Source of the DNA: Saccharimonas sp963550135
GTDB taxonomy: Bacteria; Patescibacteriota; Saccharimonadia; Saccharimonadales; Saccharimonadaceae
Reading direction: 5' to 3'
NCBI GenBank assembly: GCA_963550135.1
Contig: CAUVBP010000004.1
Span: 17,173-81,172 of the forward strand
DNA length: 64,000 nucleotides
The notes beneath the pieces were generated by a model. That model saw only the letters and a list, made by a program, of their open reading frames with translations, had not been told where the DNA came from and ran no database searches. The position numbers and the translations under genes are program-made. Shown here one piece after another: positions 43,433 through 52,624 of this stretch (its first letter is position 1; each line of letters opens with the position of its first letter).

Positions 43433-44044
43433 ATGGCACTATTGCCAAGCGCGCTTGAGCGTGTTATTGAGGAGTTGGGTCATTTGCCAGGCGTTGGGCC
43501 GCGGACGGCTGAACGCTATGCTTATTTCTTGCTAAAAAACGATTCTCGCACTACTGAAGCGCTAGCGAATGCCTTGCGGCAGTTGCATGCGCAGGTCAAA
43601 AGTTGCCCGAAAACTTTCGCGCTAATTGACGCTGACCAGGAAATCTCGCCCTTGTATAGCGATCCGAAACGCGATCGCCAGCTAGTTGCCGTTGTTGAAG
43701 AGCCGCTAGATATAGTGGCGTTAGAACGCACCGGGCAATTCCAAGGTACTTATCACGTATTGGGCGGAACGATTTCGCCGATTGACGGCGTCGGGCCAGA
43801 ACAGCTTCATATACCCGAGCTATTGCAGCGATTGCGCGACGATAACGTAGAGGAGGTTATTATCGCCACCAACGCTAGCGTCGAGGGCGAATCAACGGCG
43901 CTATTCATCCAGCGCCAAATCAAGGAATCGCACCTAGCTACCAAGGTCTCGCGTTTAGCTCGCGGCATTCCTGTGGGCGTCGATCTAGAGTATGCCGATC
44001 AAATTACCCTCGGGCATGCGCTGGAAGGGCGGCGGTTTTTGTAA
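43433..44044 (+). CDS. recR: recombination protein RecR lacking its zinc-finger cysteines
   Basis: 203 residues, normal length. N-terminal helix-hairpin-helix LPGVGPRTAERYA, Toprim domain with VVEEPLDIVALERTG and ATNASVEGESTALF, C-terminal Walker-like RLARGIPVGVDLEYAD. The C4 finger is reduced to a single Cys (KSCPKTFALIDADQE). RecR with RecO loads RecA on gapped DNA. Confidence 0.95.
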   Translation: MALLPSALERVIEELGHLPGVGPRTAERYAYFLLKNDSRTTEALANALRQLHAQVKSCPKTFALIDADQEISPLYSDPKRDRQLVAVVEEPLDIVALERTGQFQGTYHVLGGTISPIDGVGPEQLHIPELLQRLRDDNVEEVIIATNASVEGESTALFIQRQIKESHLATKVSRLARGIPVGVDLEYADQITLGHALEGRRFL

Positions 44045-44158
44045 AAAAAGAAAATAGCCCGCCGAAAACGTGCTCAAGCCGGAAACTGGATCTCAATCCA
44101 GCAGACGCTAAAATGTGCGTCTCGAACCGAATTGAACAATTTTCAGCGAGCTATTTTC
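44043..44158 (-). ncRNA. structured RNA or 3'-UTR element with three-way junction
   Basis: On the minus strand a 19-bp closing stem (44158-44140 with 44068-44050) uses two G-U pairs that would be C-A mismatches on the plus strand. Inside are a 9-nt stem (44135-44127 with 44082-44074, one mismatch), and hairpins CTGGAT/ATCCAG (44101-44086) and AGACGC/GCGTCT (44122-44103). Seven T follow at 44049-44043. The strand is therefore minus, downstream of the small membrane-protein gene. Not SRP, tRNA or RNase P by motif. Confidence 0.6.
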
Positions 44159-44170
44159 TGGCGGGCGTTG

Positions 44171-44380
44171 CTACTCCTCGCTGTCCTGCTTACGCAAGTA
44201 GCGCGTGAGCAGGGAGTGAGAGAAGATACCACCAGGGATGGAGATGGCAATGACCAGAGCGAAGCACAGCGCTTCTGCTTTGACAACGCTACGCATTACC
44301 GCTCCGGCCAAGATGCCGACAGCGATCGGCAATGAACTAAGAAAGCCGCCAACGACGGCTCTGTTCCGGCCTCCGTCCAC
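44171..44380 (-). CDS. small hypothetical membrane protein
   Basis: 69 residues from GTG 44380, chosen because AGGAGGTGA sits 5 nt upstream; an ATG at 44404 is an alternative. Two Gly/Ala-rich hydrophobic segments (about 9-30 and 36-55) with basic turns and an acidic end. No family recognised. It lies between a 5' leader hairpin and the three-way-junction structure on the same strand. Confidence 0.5.
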   Translation of the reverse strand: MDGGRNRAVVGGFLSSLPIAVGILAGAVMRSVVKAEALCFALVIAISIPGGIFSHSLLTRYLRKQDSEE

Positions 44381-44404
44381 TTTTTTCACCTCCTCTCGAG
44401 GCAT

Positions 44405-44446
44405 GCTCAAAGCAAGGGCGACTTCTGCCCTAGACTGACTTTGAGC
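44405..44446 (-). promoter_or_regulatory. 5' leader hairpin of the small membrane-protein unit
   Basis: GCTCAAAG/CTTTGAGC (8 bp perfect) enclosing GGGC/GCCC. It would lie at the very 5' end of the transcript, since TATATT lies just upstream on the minus strand, and ahead of the ribosome site. Confidence 0.5.
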
Positions 44447-44582
44447 AAAAGTTAATATATATATCAATATCAGAACAAAAAGTCAAATTTTCTGTAAAAT
44501 CACACTGTGTTTTTGTAACTTTACTTGCACAAAAAGACGGCAGATTCAGTTAGTTGTATTATATTATATGAGTTTGTTAGTT

Positions 44583-44918
44583 TTATCTTTCTGACTTTTT
44601 CTTCTGCTTTGACTTTACAATTGGCGAAGCAACAGCACAGCCAATCGCACCAAGTATTGACACGACGGCGATTTGGCGCATAATATATTTGCCTCTGCCG
44701 AATGGGCCTTCTTCCCACGCCATATGAGCTTTCAAGCTTTCTGAAGTTATCGGGCAATTTTTCTTAGTGTCTTTGAATCCGGAACTTGGCTGGCCGTTTT
44801 TGGCGCAAACGTATTCTGGTTCTGGTCCGGACGGCGGCATACAGCTGACAGCAATTAATACTGCCGCAATAGCCGCAAGCGATCCAGCGATGATTAATAG
44901 TAGTTTTGGCGTTTTCAT
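44583..44918 (-). CDS. small hypothetical membrane or lipoprotein
   Basis: 111 residues. N-terminal hydrophobic segment (about 5-25) ending VSCMPPSG, which could be a weak lipobox; a second hydrophobic segment at about 80-100; Cys at about 38 and 55. GAGGAGGT ribosome site and a minus-strand TACAAT at 44951-44956 support it. No family recognised. Confidence 0.6.
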   Translation of the reverse strand: MKTPKLLLIIAGSLAAIAAVLIAVSCMPPSGPEPEYVCAKNGQPSSGFKDTKKNCPITSESLKAHMAWEEGPFGRGKYIMRQIAVVSILGAIGCAVASPIVKSKQKKKSER

Positions 44919-45020
44919 AAAACCTCCTCAATTTAACAAAGCTTACAGATATTGTAACACGAGGTTTACCTGTTAATAATTTTTAACCTGCCATGTCAAG
45001 CAAATCGCAATACGCTAAAC

Positions 45021-46154
45021 CTATATTGACTGAATGAGTTGCTGGTAAATGCCGTGCGTCTGTCTAATTCTTGCTACTGATACCGATTCATTTACAATGT
45101 GCGCTTGGTCGAAATCGCCAGGACCGTAGATGACCGTCTCTGCGCCAATAGCCTGGAAGAAGGCTTGATCGGTGCCGCCGTAGCTGACTGCTGTCTCAGC
45201 TTCTGGTAACAAGCGCTGCATGGTTTTCAAGATTTTGGCGTTTGTATCGCACAGAGCAGATGGCACAGGCGTAGCGGGATGCCGCCATGTACAATCGTAA
45301 CGGGCAACTATCTCGTCAACCCAATTTTCAAAGTCTGCGTCCAGGGGCGGCGTGGTACGTATATCGACCATCACAGAGCTGATACCGGCTGTTTTGTTGT
45401 TAGAGTATGACCCTGCAGGTTCAACGCGCGTTGGCGTGAAGCTAGGGGTACCCAAAATATCGTGGCTATAGGCGGCATGAAGCTGCTCGCGAATCTCTGG
45501 CAAATCATTCAGGAACGACACCACGGCTGGCAGTGAACTATCGTAATAAGCGCTCTCTTGCGAGGCGTGGCTTGATGTGCGCTCAAAGATAAATTCAACA
45601 AACTTGTTGCCGCGATGTCCGATCTCGATGCGATTATCCGTCGGTTCGGCGATGGCGCAGCTAACTTCCTCGTACTGTGTCTTTTCTGAAAAATACCTCG
45701 CAAAATCAGCCGACCCAGCGCCGTCAATCTCTTCGCTAGCAACGGCGACGCACCACACATCAAGATCATCGCGCCGGTTATTTGCGTATTCGGCGGCGGC
45801 TATCATTTGTAGAGCGACGCCAGCTTTCATGTCGGTGGCGCCTAGACCATATAGCCGGCCGTTCATAACGTATGGTTGCCACGGACTCTGCCGCCAAGAT
45901 GACTTGTCGCCAGGAGAAACCGTATCAACATGTCCGCATAAAATGAGCGCGCGCTTTGCTGTCTGTCCTTTGGCGCGGATCAGTCCAGTAGTAAAACGTT
46001 TCTCGGTAATAACCTTATCGAAATTCACCGATTGCATCCATGACGCGACGAAGCGCAGAATCTCGGTTTCATTGCCTGATATCGACGGGATGGCAATCAG
46101 CTGCTCGGTTAATTCAATAATATCTAGCTGTCTGTGTTTTGCGTCTTGTCCCAT
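45021..46154 (-). CDS. M20 family metallopeptidase (ArgE/DapE/ACY1 type)
   Basis: 377 residues. Metal ligands in GHVDTVSPG, GATDMKAGVA (bridging Asp) and ASEEIDG (catalytic Glu and ligand), and the lid domain with IGHRGNKFVEF. These enzymes hydrolyse N-acyl amino acids or dipeptides; succinyl-diaminopimelate is one possibility. Begins 31 nt inside the end of the GNAT gene, so the two are coupled. Confidence 0.87.
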   Translation of the reverse strand: MGQDAKHRQLDIIELTEQLIAIPSISGNETEILRFVASWMQSVNFDKVITEKRFTTGLIRAKGQTAKRALILCGHVDTVSPGDKSSWRQSPWQPYVMNGRLYGLGATDMKAGVALQMIAAAEYANNRRDDLDVWCVAVASEEIDGAGSADFARYFSEKTQYEEVSCAIAEPTDNRIEIGHRGNKFVEFIFERTSSHASQESAYYDSSLPAVVSFLNDLPEIREQLHAAYSHDILGTPSFTPTRVEPAGSYSNNKTAGISSVMVDIRTTPPLDADFENWVDEIVARYDCTWRHPATPVPSALCDTNAKILKTMQRLLPEAETAVSYGGTDQAFFQAIGAETVIYGPGDFDQAHIVNESVSVARIRQTHGIYQQLIQSI

Positions 46155-46753
46155 ACCACTACGGTATCACAACAACCATGCTTTTTGCTACCCTGACCAT
46201 ACAACGGACACTCTTGGCATAATTCCAATGCCTCTGGGGGCACTTCGTCTGCTGATTCTATCTCGCGCCCGCCAAGCCGTTTGGCTATAGGCAAGCTGTC
46301 TGAATTGCAAAATGCATAAGGTGTAATTCCTTCGTCTTGCATTGCCTGAATAATTTTTTCAAATAATATAGTTCCGACGCCGTGACCGCGTAGGCTATCG
46401 TCGACTTTGAGCGAGCCAACTTCAGACATTAGACGGGCGCCATGCCTGATTGGTTCCATCGCTCCAACGTACCCGACTACATTGTTTGTGATAAAGTTAG
46501 CGTCTATAACGTCTTCGGCTTCAGGCAGCCGCAAGGCTACGATATCAGTGTACTTACCAGCGATATCCGCATCAGATACAGGCAGCATCTGTTTATCGCC
46601 TGGGCTGCGGCGGTTGACGAAATTAGCAATCGCTTTTATAGCAGTGGACGTCTCATCGTCGCCTAAGTGCGAAGTTAGCTCACCTAGCGGCATAATTAAC
46701 AGTTCAATTTCCGCTTCTTCTGACTTTGGAGCGGTGGTGATTACTTCAGCCAT
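46124..46753 (-). CDS. GNAT acetyltransferase with Cys-rich tail
   Basis: 209 residues. GNAT core with the acetyl-CoA loop RGHGVGTILFEKI (about 120-133). The tail CQECPLYG...HGCCD resembles a metal site. The substrate is unknown; the coupled M20 deacylase suggests acylated amino acids. Minus-strand TGCTATAAT (46762-46767) ends 8 nt before the ATG. Confidence 0.8.
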   Translation of the reverse strand: MAEVITTAPKSEEAEIELLIMPLGELTSHLGDDETSTAIKAIANFVNRRSPGDKQMLPVSDADIAGKYTDIVALRLPEAEDVIDANFITNNVVGYVGAMEPIRHGARLMSEVGSLKVDDSLRGHGVGTILFEKIIQAMQDEGITPYAFCNSDSLPIAKRLGGREIESADEVPPEALELCQECPLYGQGSKKHGCCDTVVVWDKTQNTDS

Positions 46754-46822
46754 ATCTTTATATTATAGCATAAATACTATAGAAATACAAGGGCAACTAA
46801 TGTGCTAGTGGCGGCAATGAGA

Positions 46823-46828
46823 TATAAT
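46823..46828 (+). promoter_or_regulatory. -10 box of the HD gene
   Basis: TATAAT ending 7 nt before ATG 46836. Confidence 0.6.
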
Positions 46829-46835
46829 AAATGCT

Positions 46836-47549
46836 ATGAATAATAAGCAAACTCCTGAACTTAATAAAGTTAAACTATTGGTCCGTGAACTACTAGGCAG
46901 CGACACCTCAGGTCACGCTGACGATCATGTTGAGCGGGTGGCGCTGCTGGCAGAGCGTTTTGCTAGCGAATGCAGTCAGCCAGTGGATCTGCAAGAAGCG
47001 CTGCTGACGGCTTGGCTGCATGACGTTGATGATTATAAATTAGTCGGCAAGGCGCAGGCGGAGAAATTAACGAACGCAGTAAATATTATGGCGCAGGTAG
47101 AAGTAGTTAATAGTCTAAGTCAGGCTGTGTTAGAAAATGTTGCAGCGATTGGTTATAGCAAACGGCTGAACGGCAGGCAGCCGCAGCGGCTGGCGGGTCA
47201 AATTGTGTCTGACGCTGATATGTGTGATGCTATCGGCGCGGTCGGGATTGAGCGGGCGCTGGTCTATGCTTGCCATCACGGCGGGCGGATTTTTGATCCC
47301 ACAGTTTGGCCGAATGTTAATCTGGCGGCGCACGAATATAATGCTGATGGCAATACGCATGATACCGACGGCTTCATCAATCACTTTTTCGAAAAGCTGC
47401 TGAAACTGAAAGGCTTGATGCTGACCAAGCCAGGACGAATAGAGGCAGAAAACCGCCAGCAAATTATGGTTGATTTCTTGCGCCATTATTTCCGCGAGAA
47501 GAATGCGCTGGAGTGGAGCGAGTTTTTAGAAGAATACTTACGCCGTTGA
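46836..47549 (+). CDS. HD-domain phosphohydrolase
   Basis: 237 residues. Metal-binding H31 (DDHVERV), H62-D63 (WLHDVDD) and a later Asp (VSDADMCDAIG). Resembles YedJ-like HD proteins that act on phosphorylated small molecules; the substrate is unknown. Ends with TGA. Confidence 0.85.
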   Translation: MNNKQTPELNKVKLLVRELLGSDTSGHADDHVERVALLAERFASECSQPVDLQEALLTAWLHDVDDYKLVGKAQAEKLTNAVNIMAQVEVVNSLSQAVLENVAAIGYSKRLNGRQPQRLAGQIVSDADMCDAIGAVGIERALVYACHHGGRIFDPTVWPNVNLAAHEYNADGNTHDTDGFINHFFEKLLKLKGLMLTKPGRIEAENRQQIMVDFLRHYFREKNALEWSEFLEEYLRR

Positions 47550-47573
47550 TAGGTAGCTGAAGTACTTCCTTGT

Positions 47574-47758
47574 TTATTCCGATTCTCTGCCTGGAAAGTT
47601 GGTACCCAAAATTTTTAAGCCGGCGTCGACGACCAATTGGCAGGCTTGCCGTTGCGAGAGGGGAGCGAGGTGCTTGTTCCCGCCGCTTGGGTGGAGTGAA
47701 TGGCCAGCTTTTGGTACGATAATAGCTCGTTGTTTCCTGGAATTTGGCAGTTGAATTA
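47574..47758 (-). other. open frame without a start codon, possible gene remnant
   Basis: The 322-bp gap 47550-47871 contains a 61-codon minus-strand frame with coding-like composition (QRAIIVPKAGHSLHPSGG, then QACQLVVDAGLKILG) but no ATG, GTG or TTG at its start. I do not recognise it. The rest of the gap shows nothing I can name. Confidence 0.25.
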
Positions 47759-47871
47759 CTTAGTCGGGGCTTGGTAATGAGGGTGAAAAGGTTGCTGTTT
47801 ATTATCTCTTCATATTGTTATGAGGGGGAACAGACGCGGGGGCTGGCTTGTTATTATGTTAATATTGAAAT

Positions 47872-48477
47872 ATGAAGCAGGCGATAATTGTTCACGGTAA
47901 GCCGTCCAAACAATCTTATTTCAATCCAAATCTACCGAGCGCTAGTAACTCGATTTGGATTCCATGGCTGCAACAGCAGCTGTTAATTCGCGGTATTGAC
48001 ACTCAGACGCCCGAGATGCCTGAGTCGTGGCGACCAGATTACTCACTGTGGCGACAGACTTTTGAAAAATATGATGTAAATTCAGAAACTATATTGGTTG
48101 GCCATAGTTGTGGCGGGGGTTTTCTAATTCAATGGATGAGTGAGAATCCGCAAATTTGTGCAGGCGACGTTTATCTTGTTGCACCAGCTTTTGGCGATAA
48201 ATTTAACCCCGAAGCTCCATATGATGAGCCGCTTCGTGGCGGTTTTTTTGATTTTAAGATTGACGAGGCGCTACTTGATCGCGTACGTAGTCTAACTATA
48301 TTTTACTCTGACAATGACTCGGTGCGAGTTGATATTGCAATAAAAATTCTAAAAAAATCTTTCCCGTCTGCCTGTTATTGATTATTTCCGGGATATGGAC
48401 ATTTTTGTGGTAAGCGCGACATGGCCGACGATACTTTTCCTGAGTTGTTTGAGACAATATTGCGTAATAGAAAATAA
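47872..48477 (+). pseudogene. RBBP9/YdeN-type alpha/beta hydrolase interrupted by an in-frame TGA
   Basis: The frame starts MKQAIIVHGKPSK, has the nucleophile elbow GHSCGG and DxD-type YSDNDSVR, then hits TGA at 48379-48381. Reading continues in the same frame with LFPGYGHFCGK, supplying the catalytic His (GHF), and FPELFETILRN to a TAA at 48475. Total 201 codons, the size of the family. There is no frameshift. Either a recent nonsense mutation, a sequence error or readthrough; without the tail the catalytic His is lost. Confidence 0.8.
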
Positions 48478-48532
48478 TTATTGAAGAGGGCTTTGACTGA
48501 CATTATTAGCAGCTTGATTACTTGATATAAGA

Positions 48533-48538
48533 TATAAT
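48533..48538 (+). promoter_or_regulatory. -10 box of uvrC
   Basis: TATAAT ending 7 nt before a GTG start at 48546: a leaderless GTG gene. Confidence 0.65.
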
Positions 48539-48545
48539 AGTACTT

Positions 48546-50126
48546 GTGAATAAGCAGTTACAGCAAAAGCTCAAAACTCTACCGCGCAGCCCCGGTGTTT
48601 ATTTTCATAAGTCGGCGAGCGGCGAGATTATCTATATCGGTAAAGCGGCGGTGTTAAAAAACCGTGTGCGCCAGTATTTTCAGAGCAGCAAAGATTTTGA
48701 CGCCAAAACTCGGGCGCTGGTCGCCGAAATTTATGATACCGATTGGATCGAAACCGAGAGCGAGATTGACGCGCTATTCCTAGAAAGCGAGCTGATCAAG
48801 CGTTATATGCCGCGCTACAATATTTTGCTGCGCGATGATAAATCACAAACTTTCGTGCGAATTGATATGAAAAGCGAATGGCCGACGGTGACTTTTACGC
48901 GCAGCCCTGCTGATGACGGTGCGACCTACATTGGCCCTTTTTATAGTGGTTTGCCAGTCAAGAAGGCGCTGCGTTATTTGCGCAAAATTTTTCCTTATTA
49001 TATCAAGCCGCCCAAGCGCGAACACGCTAATTTAGAAGAGCAAATCGGTTTGGCGCCCAGCCTTGATATGACTAGTCACGAGTACAAGAAATCTTTGCGC
49101 AAGCTGATCAAGTATATAGAGGGCGGGCGCGTCAAAATTGCGCAAGAAATTGAACGCGACATGAAGCGAGCGGCGCGTAATCAAGAATTCGAGACAGCCG
49201 CGCAGCTTCGCAATAAGTTGATTTATTTACGCGAGTTGCAGCGGCGGATTATGTTCGGCGACCGTGAGTTCATTAATATTTCGAAGGACCAAGCGCTAGT
49301 GCAGTTGGCTGAGTTGTTGAGTTTGCCGTCGCCGCCAGCACGGATTGAGGGCTATGATATATCACATATGAGCGGCACAAATGTAGTGGCAAGTATGGTG
49401 GTTTTCACGAACGGTGCTAGCGACCGGACACATTATCGTAAGTTCAAGATGCACGTGCAGCGTAACGACGACACTGCTAATATGCGCGAGACTATCAGGC
49501 GGCGTTTCAGTAAAAAAAATCGTAAAGATTGGGGGATGCCAGATTTGTTGTTGGTTGATGGTGGTAAAGGGCAGCTTAGTGCAGTACTCGACGAATTAGA
49601 CAAGCTAGACGTTACAGTGCCAGTAATTGGCATAGCGAAGCGCGAAGAAGAAATCGTTGTCGCCAAAAATTGTTCACATACTAATGATGACGACGCATTA
49701 CTCAGCCAGTTGATGAAAGAGCCGCATCTCGGCATTAGTGTGCTGGATTCTGGTGATTTTTACTTAATTAATTTGCATGCTGGGCAGCAAAATGCTGGTT
49801 CGCACTCGCGAAATCTGCGCGGCAGCGATACTATGAGTGAATATGATGATGTCGTAAAGCTATTTCAACGTATTCGTGACGAGGCGCACCGTTTTGCCGT
49901 CAGTTATCATACAACGCTCAAGCGCAAAGGCGCCACAAAAAGCGAGCTTGACGACATTCCTGGTGTCGGTCCGGCAACGCGGCGCAAATTACTGCGGCGC
50001 TTTGGCAGTATGCGGGCAGTTAGGCGAGCTAGCCAAACGGAAATTTGCGATGCTATCGGGCAAGCGCTAGGAACTCGCGTCTATGAGGCTTTTTGCTACC
50101 AGGGTGGCGATATGCCACAACTATGA
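48546..50126 (+). CDS. uvrC: excinuclease ABC subunit C
   Basis: 526 residues, shorter than the usual 600. GIY-YIG nuclease domain (SPGVYFHKSASGEIIYIGKA), UvrB-binding UVR helices (REIERDMKRAARNQEFETAAQLRNK region about 198-222), RNase H-like core with GYDISHMSGTNVV and LLVDGGKGQL, C-terminal HhH DDIPGVGPATRRKLLRRF. The Fe-S cysteines near residue 160-175 are absent (EEQIGLAPSL). It incises both sides of a lesion. Confidence 0.95.
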   Translation: MNKQLQQKLKTLPRSPGVYFHKSASGEIIYIGKAAVLKNRVRQYFQSSKDFDAKTRALVAEIYDTDWIETESEIDALFLESELIKRYMPRYNILLRDDKSQTFVRIDMKSEWPTVTFTRSPADDGATYIGPFYSGLPVKKALRYLRKIFPYYIKPPKREHANLEEQIGLAPSLDMTSHEYKKSLRKLIKYIEGGRVKIAQEIERDMKRAARNQEFETAAQLRNKLIYLRELQRRIMFGDREFINISKDQALVQLAELLSLPSPPARIEGYDISHMSGTNVVASMVVFTNGASDRTHYRKFKMHVQRNDDTANMRETIRRRFSKKNRKDWGMPDLLLVDGGKGQLSAVLDELDKLDVTVPVIGIAKREEEIVVAKNCSHTNDDDALLSQLMKEPHLGISVLDSGDFYLINLHAGQQNAGSHSRNLRGSDTMSEYDDVVKLFQRIRDEAHRFAVSYHTTLKRKGATKSELDDIPGVGPATRRKLLRRFGSMRAVRRASQTEICDAIGQALGTRVYEAFCYQGGDMPQL

Positions 50127-50144
50127 AAAATACGGCTGATGCGG

Positions 50145-50150
50145 TATACT
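50145..50150 (+). promoter_or_regulatory. -10 box deciding the 50159 start
   Basis: TATACT ending 8 nt before ATG 50159; an upstream in-frame codon lies inside uvrC. Confidence 0.6.
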
Positions 50151-50158
50151 GTAGCAGT

Positions 50159-50554
50159 ATGAGTAAACAATTTATAGCTTTTATTCTTCGGTGGATACTG
50201 AACTCGCTGGGAATTTGGGTAGCGGTGCGGATTTTTGGCACGGGTTATAGCAATGCTCAAATCGATTCTAGTTTGGTGGCCTTTTTTGGCGCCGGGCTGA
50301 TTTTTTCAATTATCAACGCGACGCTTAAGCCGATTGTGATGATTTTGTCGTTACCGATGATTTTGGTAACGCTTGGCTTTTTCACGATAGTTGTTAACGG
50401 TTTTTTGGTTTGGTTATCATTGATGTTGGCTCCAGGCTTGCAAATGACGTTCTTGAACTCGATTTTTGCAGGCTTGATATTAAGTTTGGTAAACTATGTA
50501 GTAAGTAGTGTTCTGGAGCTCAGTTATCACGACGAACGAGAGGAGAAATCATAA
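50159..50554 (+). CDS. phage-holin-4-superfamily (YvlD-like) membrane protein
   Basis: 131 residues with four hydrophobic helices and the family's INATLKPIVMILSLPM and FFTIVVNGFLVWL. Despite the family name these are chromosomal envelope-stress membrane proteins, not prophage parts. It precedes secG by one base. Confidence 0.8.
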   Translation: MSKQFIAFILRWILNSLGIWVAVRIFGTGYSNAQIDSSLVAFFGAGLIFSIINATLKPIVMILSLPMILVTLGFFTIVVNGFLVWLSLMLAPGLQMTFLNSIFAGLILSLVNYVVSSVLELSYHDEREEKS

Positions 50555-50555
50555 A

Positions 50556-50786
50556 ATGGACGTAACACTAACTTTGCAAATTATTATGGTAGTATCGGCG
50601 GTGCTGATGATAATTTCGGTTCTGCTGCAGCAGCGCGGGGCTAGCCTGGGCGCTGGATTCGGCGGTTCTGGCGAATTGTATACGACGCGGCGCGGTCTCG
50701 ATAAAAACCTGTTTGAAGTGACGATTTTCTTGGCTGTAGCGTTTGTGATGTCGATTGTGGCACTGTTGGTTTTGCCGAACTTATAG
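50556..50786 (+). CDS. secG: protein translocase subunit SecG
   Basis: 76 residues with two membrane helices flanking the conserved LLQQRGASLGAGFGGSGE loop and TTRRGLDKNLFEVTI. It assists SecYEG-mediated export. GAGGAGA ribosome site. Confidence 0.92.
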   Translation: MDVTLTLQIIMVVSAVLMIISVLLQQRGASLGAGFGGSGELYTTRRGLDKNLFEVTIFLAVAFVMSIVALLVLPNL

Positions 50787-50807
50787 ATAAATCAAGGGTG
50801 GATATAA

Positions 50808-52586
50808 ATGAGTAAAGCAAGTAAGGGCAAACTGAGGCTGGGCTACAAGCGGCTAGCGCTGAGAGTCAAGCATGCCGAAGGCGCCACGCAGCGCCATGCT
50901 AGCCGCTTTATTCTGCGGCGTATTGAAAATGTCCGCTTAGTGATGACCGAGATTATGATTTGGCTGGCTGCTATAGCCTTGCTGATAGCTGGCTTGGGTA
51001 TTCAGTATTCCTGGAATTCGCAAGGCAGCAAGAAGGACGGTGCTAAATCTGGCGGCGTGTATGTCGAGGGAGTGATTGGCAATATTAGCACGCTTAATCC
51101 TTTGCTAGCGGCTAGCGAGCCTGAACAGGCGGTATCACGGCTGTTATTTTCGTCTCTGTATAATTACGATGTTACCGGAGCGTTGCATACTGACTTGGCC
51201 GAATCAATGACAGTAAAAGATGACAAAGTTTATACAATCAAGCTGCGCAATGCCGTCTGGCACGATGGTAAAAAGTTGACTGCCGAGGATGTTGTATATA
51301 CGATTAATCTGATCAAAAACCCGCAAGTGCGTTCGCCTTTGCGAGTTAATTGGCTAGACATTTCGGCGCGGGCAATTGACGATTCAACAGTAGAGTTTAT
51401 GCTACCAGCGGTGTATGCCGGGTTTTCGCACGCCTTGACTTTTCCGGTAATACCTAAGCATATTTTACAAACTGTTAGTCCGTCGTCAATGCGCGAAGCT
51501 GATTTTAGTAGCAACCCAGTCGGCAGCGGACCATTTGCGGTTAAACGAGTTCAAACTAGCGAGTCAACTAGCTCTACCGACGTGGTGCGGATGGAACCGA
51601 ATACTAAATATTACGGGGCAGTTTCGACTTTGTCGCGCCTGGAGCTGCGAGCTTACGGTAATGAATCGCTGTTAGTTAAGGCTGTAAATAGCGGCGAGGT
51701 TTCGGCGGCTTCGGGTTTATCTTTGTCGGCTGCTGATAATATTAAATCTAAGCAGTATTCGACTAAACATTGGCTTCTCAATAAAGGCGTCTATCTTTTG
51801 ATGAATAATCGCAGTCAAACACTTCAAGATGCTAGAGTTCGCCGGGCTTTACGCTACGCTACTAATACTTCATCAATTCGCGCAACTGTCGGCGACAATG
51901 TGGCGCGGCTAGACACGCCGATTTTGCAAAGTCAGATTGCGCAAAAACTGCCGGCAGCGCCAGATTATAGTTTAGATAAGGCCAAAGCGCTGCTCAAAGA
52001 AGCAGGCTGGACTTATAACCAAGGCCAATGGAAAGGCAAGGACGGCCGGCCGCTAGCGGTTGCTGTGACAACTTCGTCTGGGCGCGATGAATACAAGAAA
52101 ATAGTCGATGCGCTTAAACAGCAGTGGTCGAAGCTTGGCGTTGATGTCCAGCTGCGCGAAATCGATACCAGCTCGACAACTACTAGCTTCGTGCAAAGCG
52201 TGTTGCAGCCGCGCGACTACGATGCTTTGTTGTATGAATTGGAGCTTGGCGCTGACCCAGACGTTTTTGCCTACTGGCATTCGTCGCAGGCTAGCGCTTC
52301 TGGTTACAATTTTGCTAATTATTCTAATCGAACAGTTGACAACGATCTGGTTGGCGGGCGTTCGCGCACTAATTCAGCTCTGCGGGCAGCTAAGTATATT
52401 CAGTTTGTTAATCAGTGGCTGAATGATGCGCCAGCAATTGGTTTGTATCAATCTGTCGGCAGCTACGTTTTGAACAATGGCGCGTCGATTGTTGAGCCGC
52501 GCGGTTCTCTAAATACCATGAACGATCGTTACGCTGACGTAACGACGTGGTCTACGGGTAAGGCTTCTGTTTACAAAACGCCGTGA
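50808..52586 (+). CDS. membrane-anchored peptide-type solute-binding protein (SBP family 5)
   Basis: 592 residues. A basic N-terminus and one membrane helix (about 46-66) instead of a lipobox, then the SBP_bac_5 fold: LNPLLAASEPEQAVSRLLF, VWHDGKKLTAEDVVYTI, SNPVGSGPFAVKR. OppA/DppA-like, binding peptides or similar ligands. The matching permease and ATPases are not in the window. Directly after secG. Confidence 0.85.
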   Translation: MSKASKGKLRLGYKRLALRVKHAEGATQRHASRFILRRIENVRLVMTEIMIWLAAIALLIAGLGIQYSWNSQGSKKDGAKSGGVYVEGVIGNISTLNPLLAASEPEQAVSRLLFSSLYNYDVTGALHTDLAESMTVKDDKVYTIKLRNAVWHDGKKLTAEDVVYTINLIKNPQVRSPLRVNWLDISARAIDDSTVEFMLPAVYAGFSHALTFPVIPKHILQTVSPSSMREADFSSNPVGSGPFAVKRVQTSESTSSTDVVRMEPNTKYYGAVSTLSRLELRAYGNESLLVKAVNSGEVSAASGLSLSAADNIKSKQYSTKHWLLNKGVYLLMNNRSQTLQDARVRRALRYATNTSSIRATVGDNVARLDTPILQSQIAQKLPAAPDYSLDKAKALLKEAGWTYNQGQWKGKDGRPLAVAVTTSSGRDEYKKIVDALKQQWSKLGVDVQLREIDTSSTTTSFVQSVLQPRDYDALLYELELGADPDVFAYWHSSQASASGYNFANYSNRTVDNDLVGGRSRTNSALRAAKYIQFVNQWLNDAPAIGLYQSVGSYVLNNGASIVEPRGSLNTMNDRYADVTTWSTGKASVYKTP

Positions 52587-52592
52587 GGTTAG

Positions 52593-52598
52593 TATAAT
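52593..52598 (+). promoter_or_regulatory. -10 box of tRNA-Leu(GAG)
   Basis: TATAAT 27 nt before the mature 5' end. Confidence 0.5.
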
Positions 52599-52624
52599 TA
52601 TAATCACGCCAATTAAAGCACTAT

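Noticed and set aside
50159..50554. prophage holin
   Set aside because: The family name is misleading; no other phage gene is nearby and it sits next to secG with a chromosomal-type promoter.
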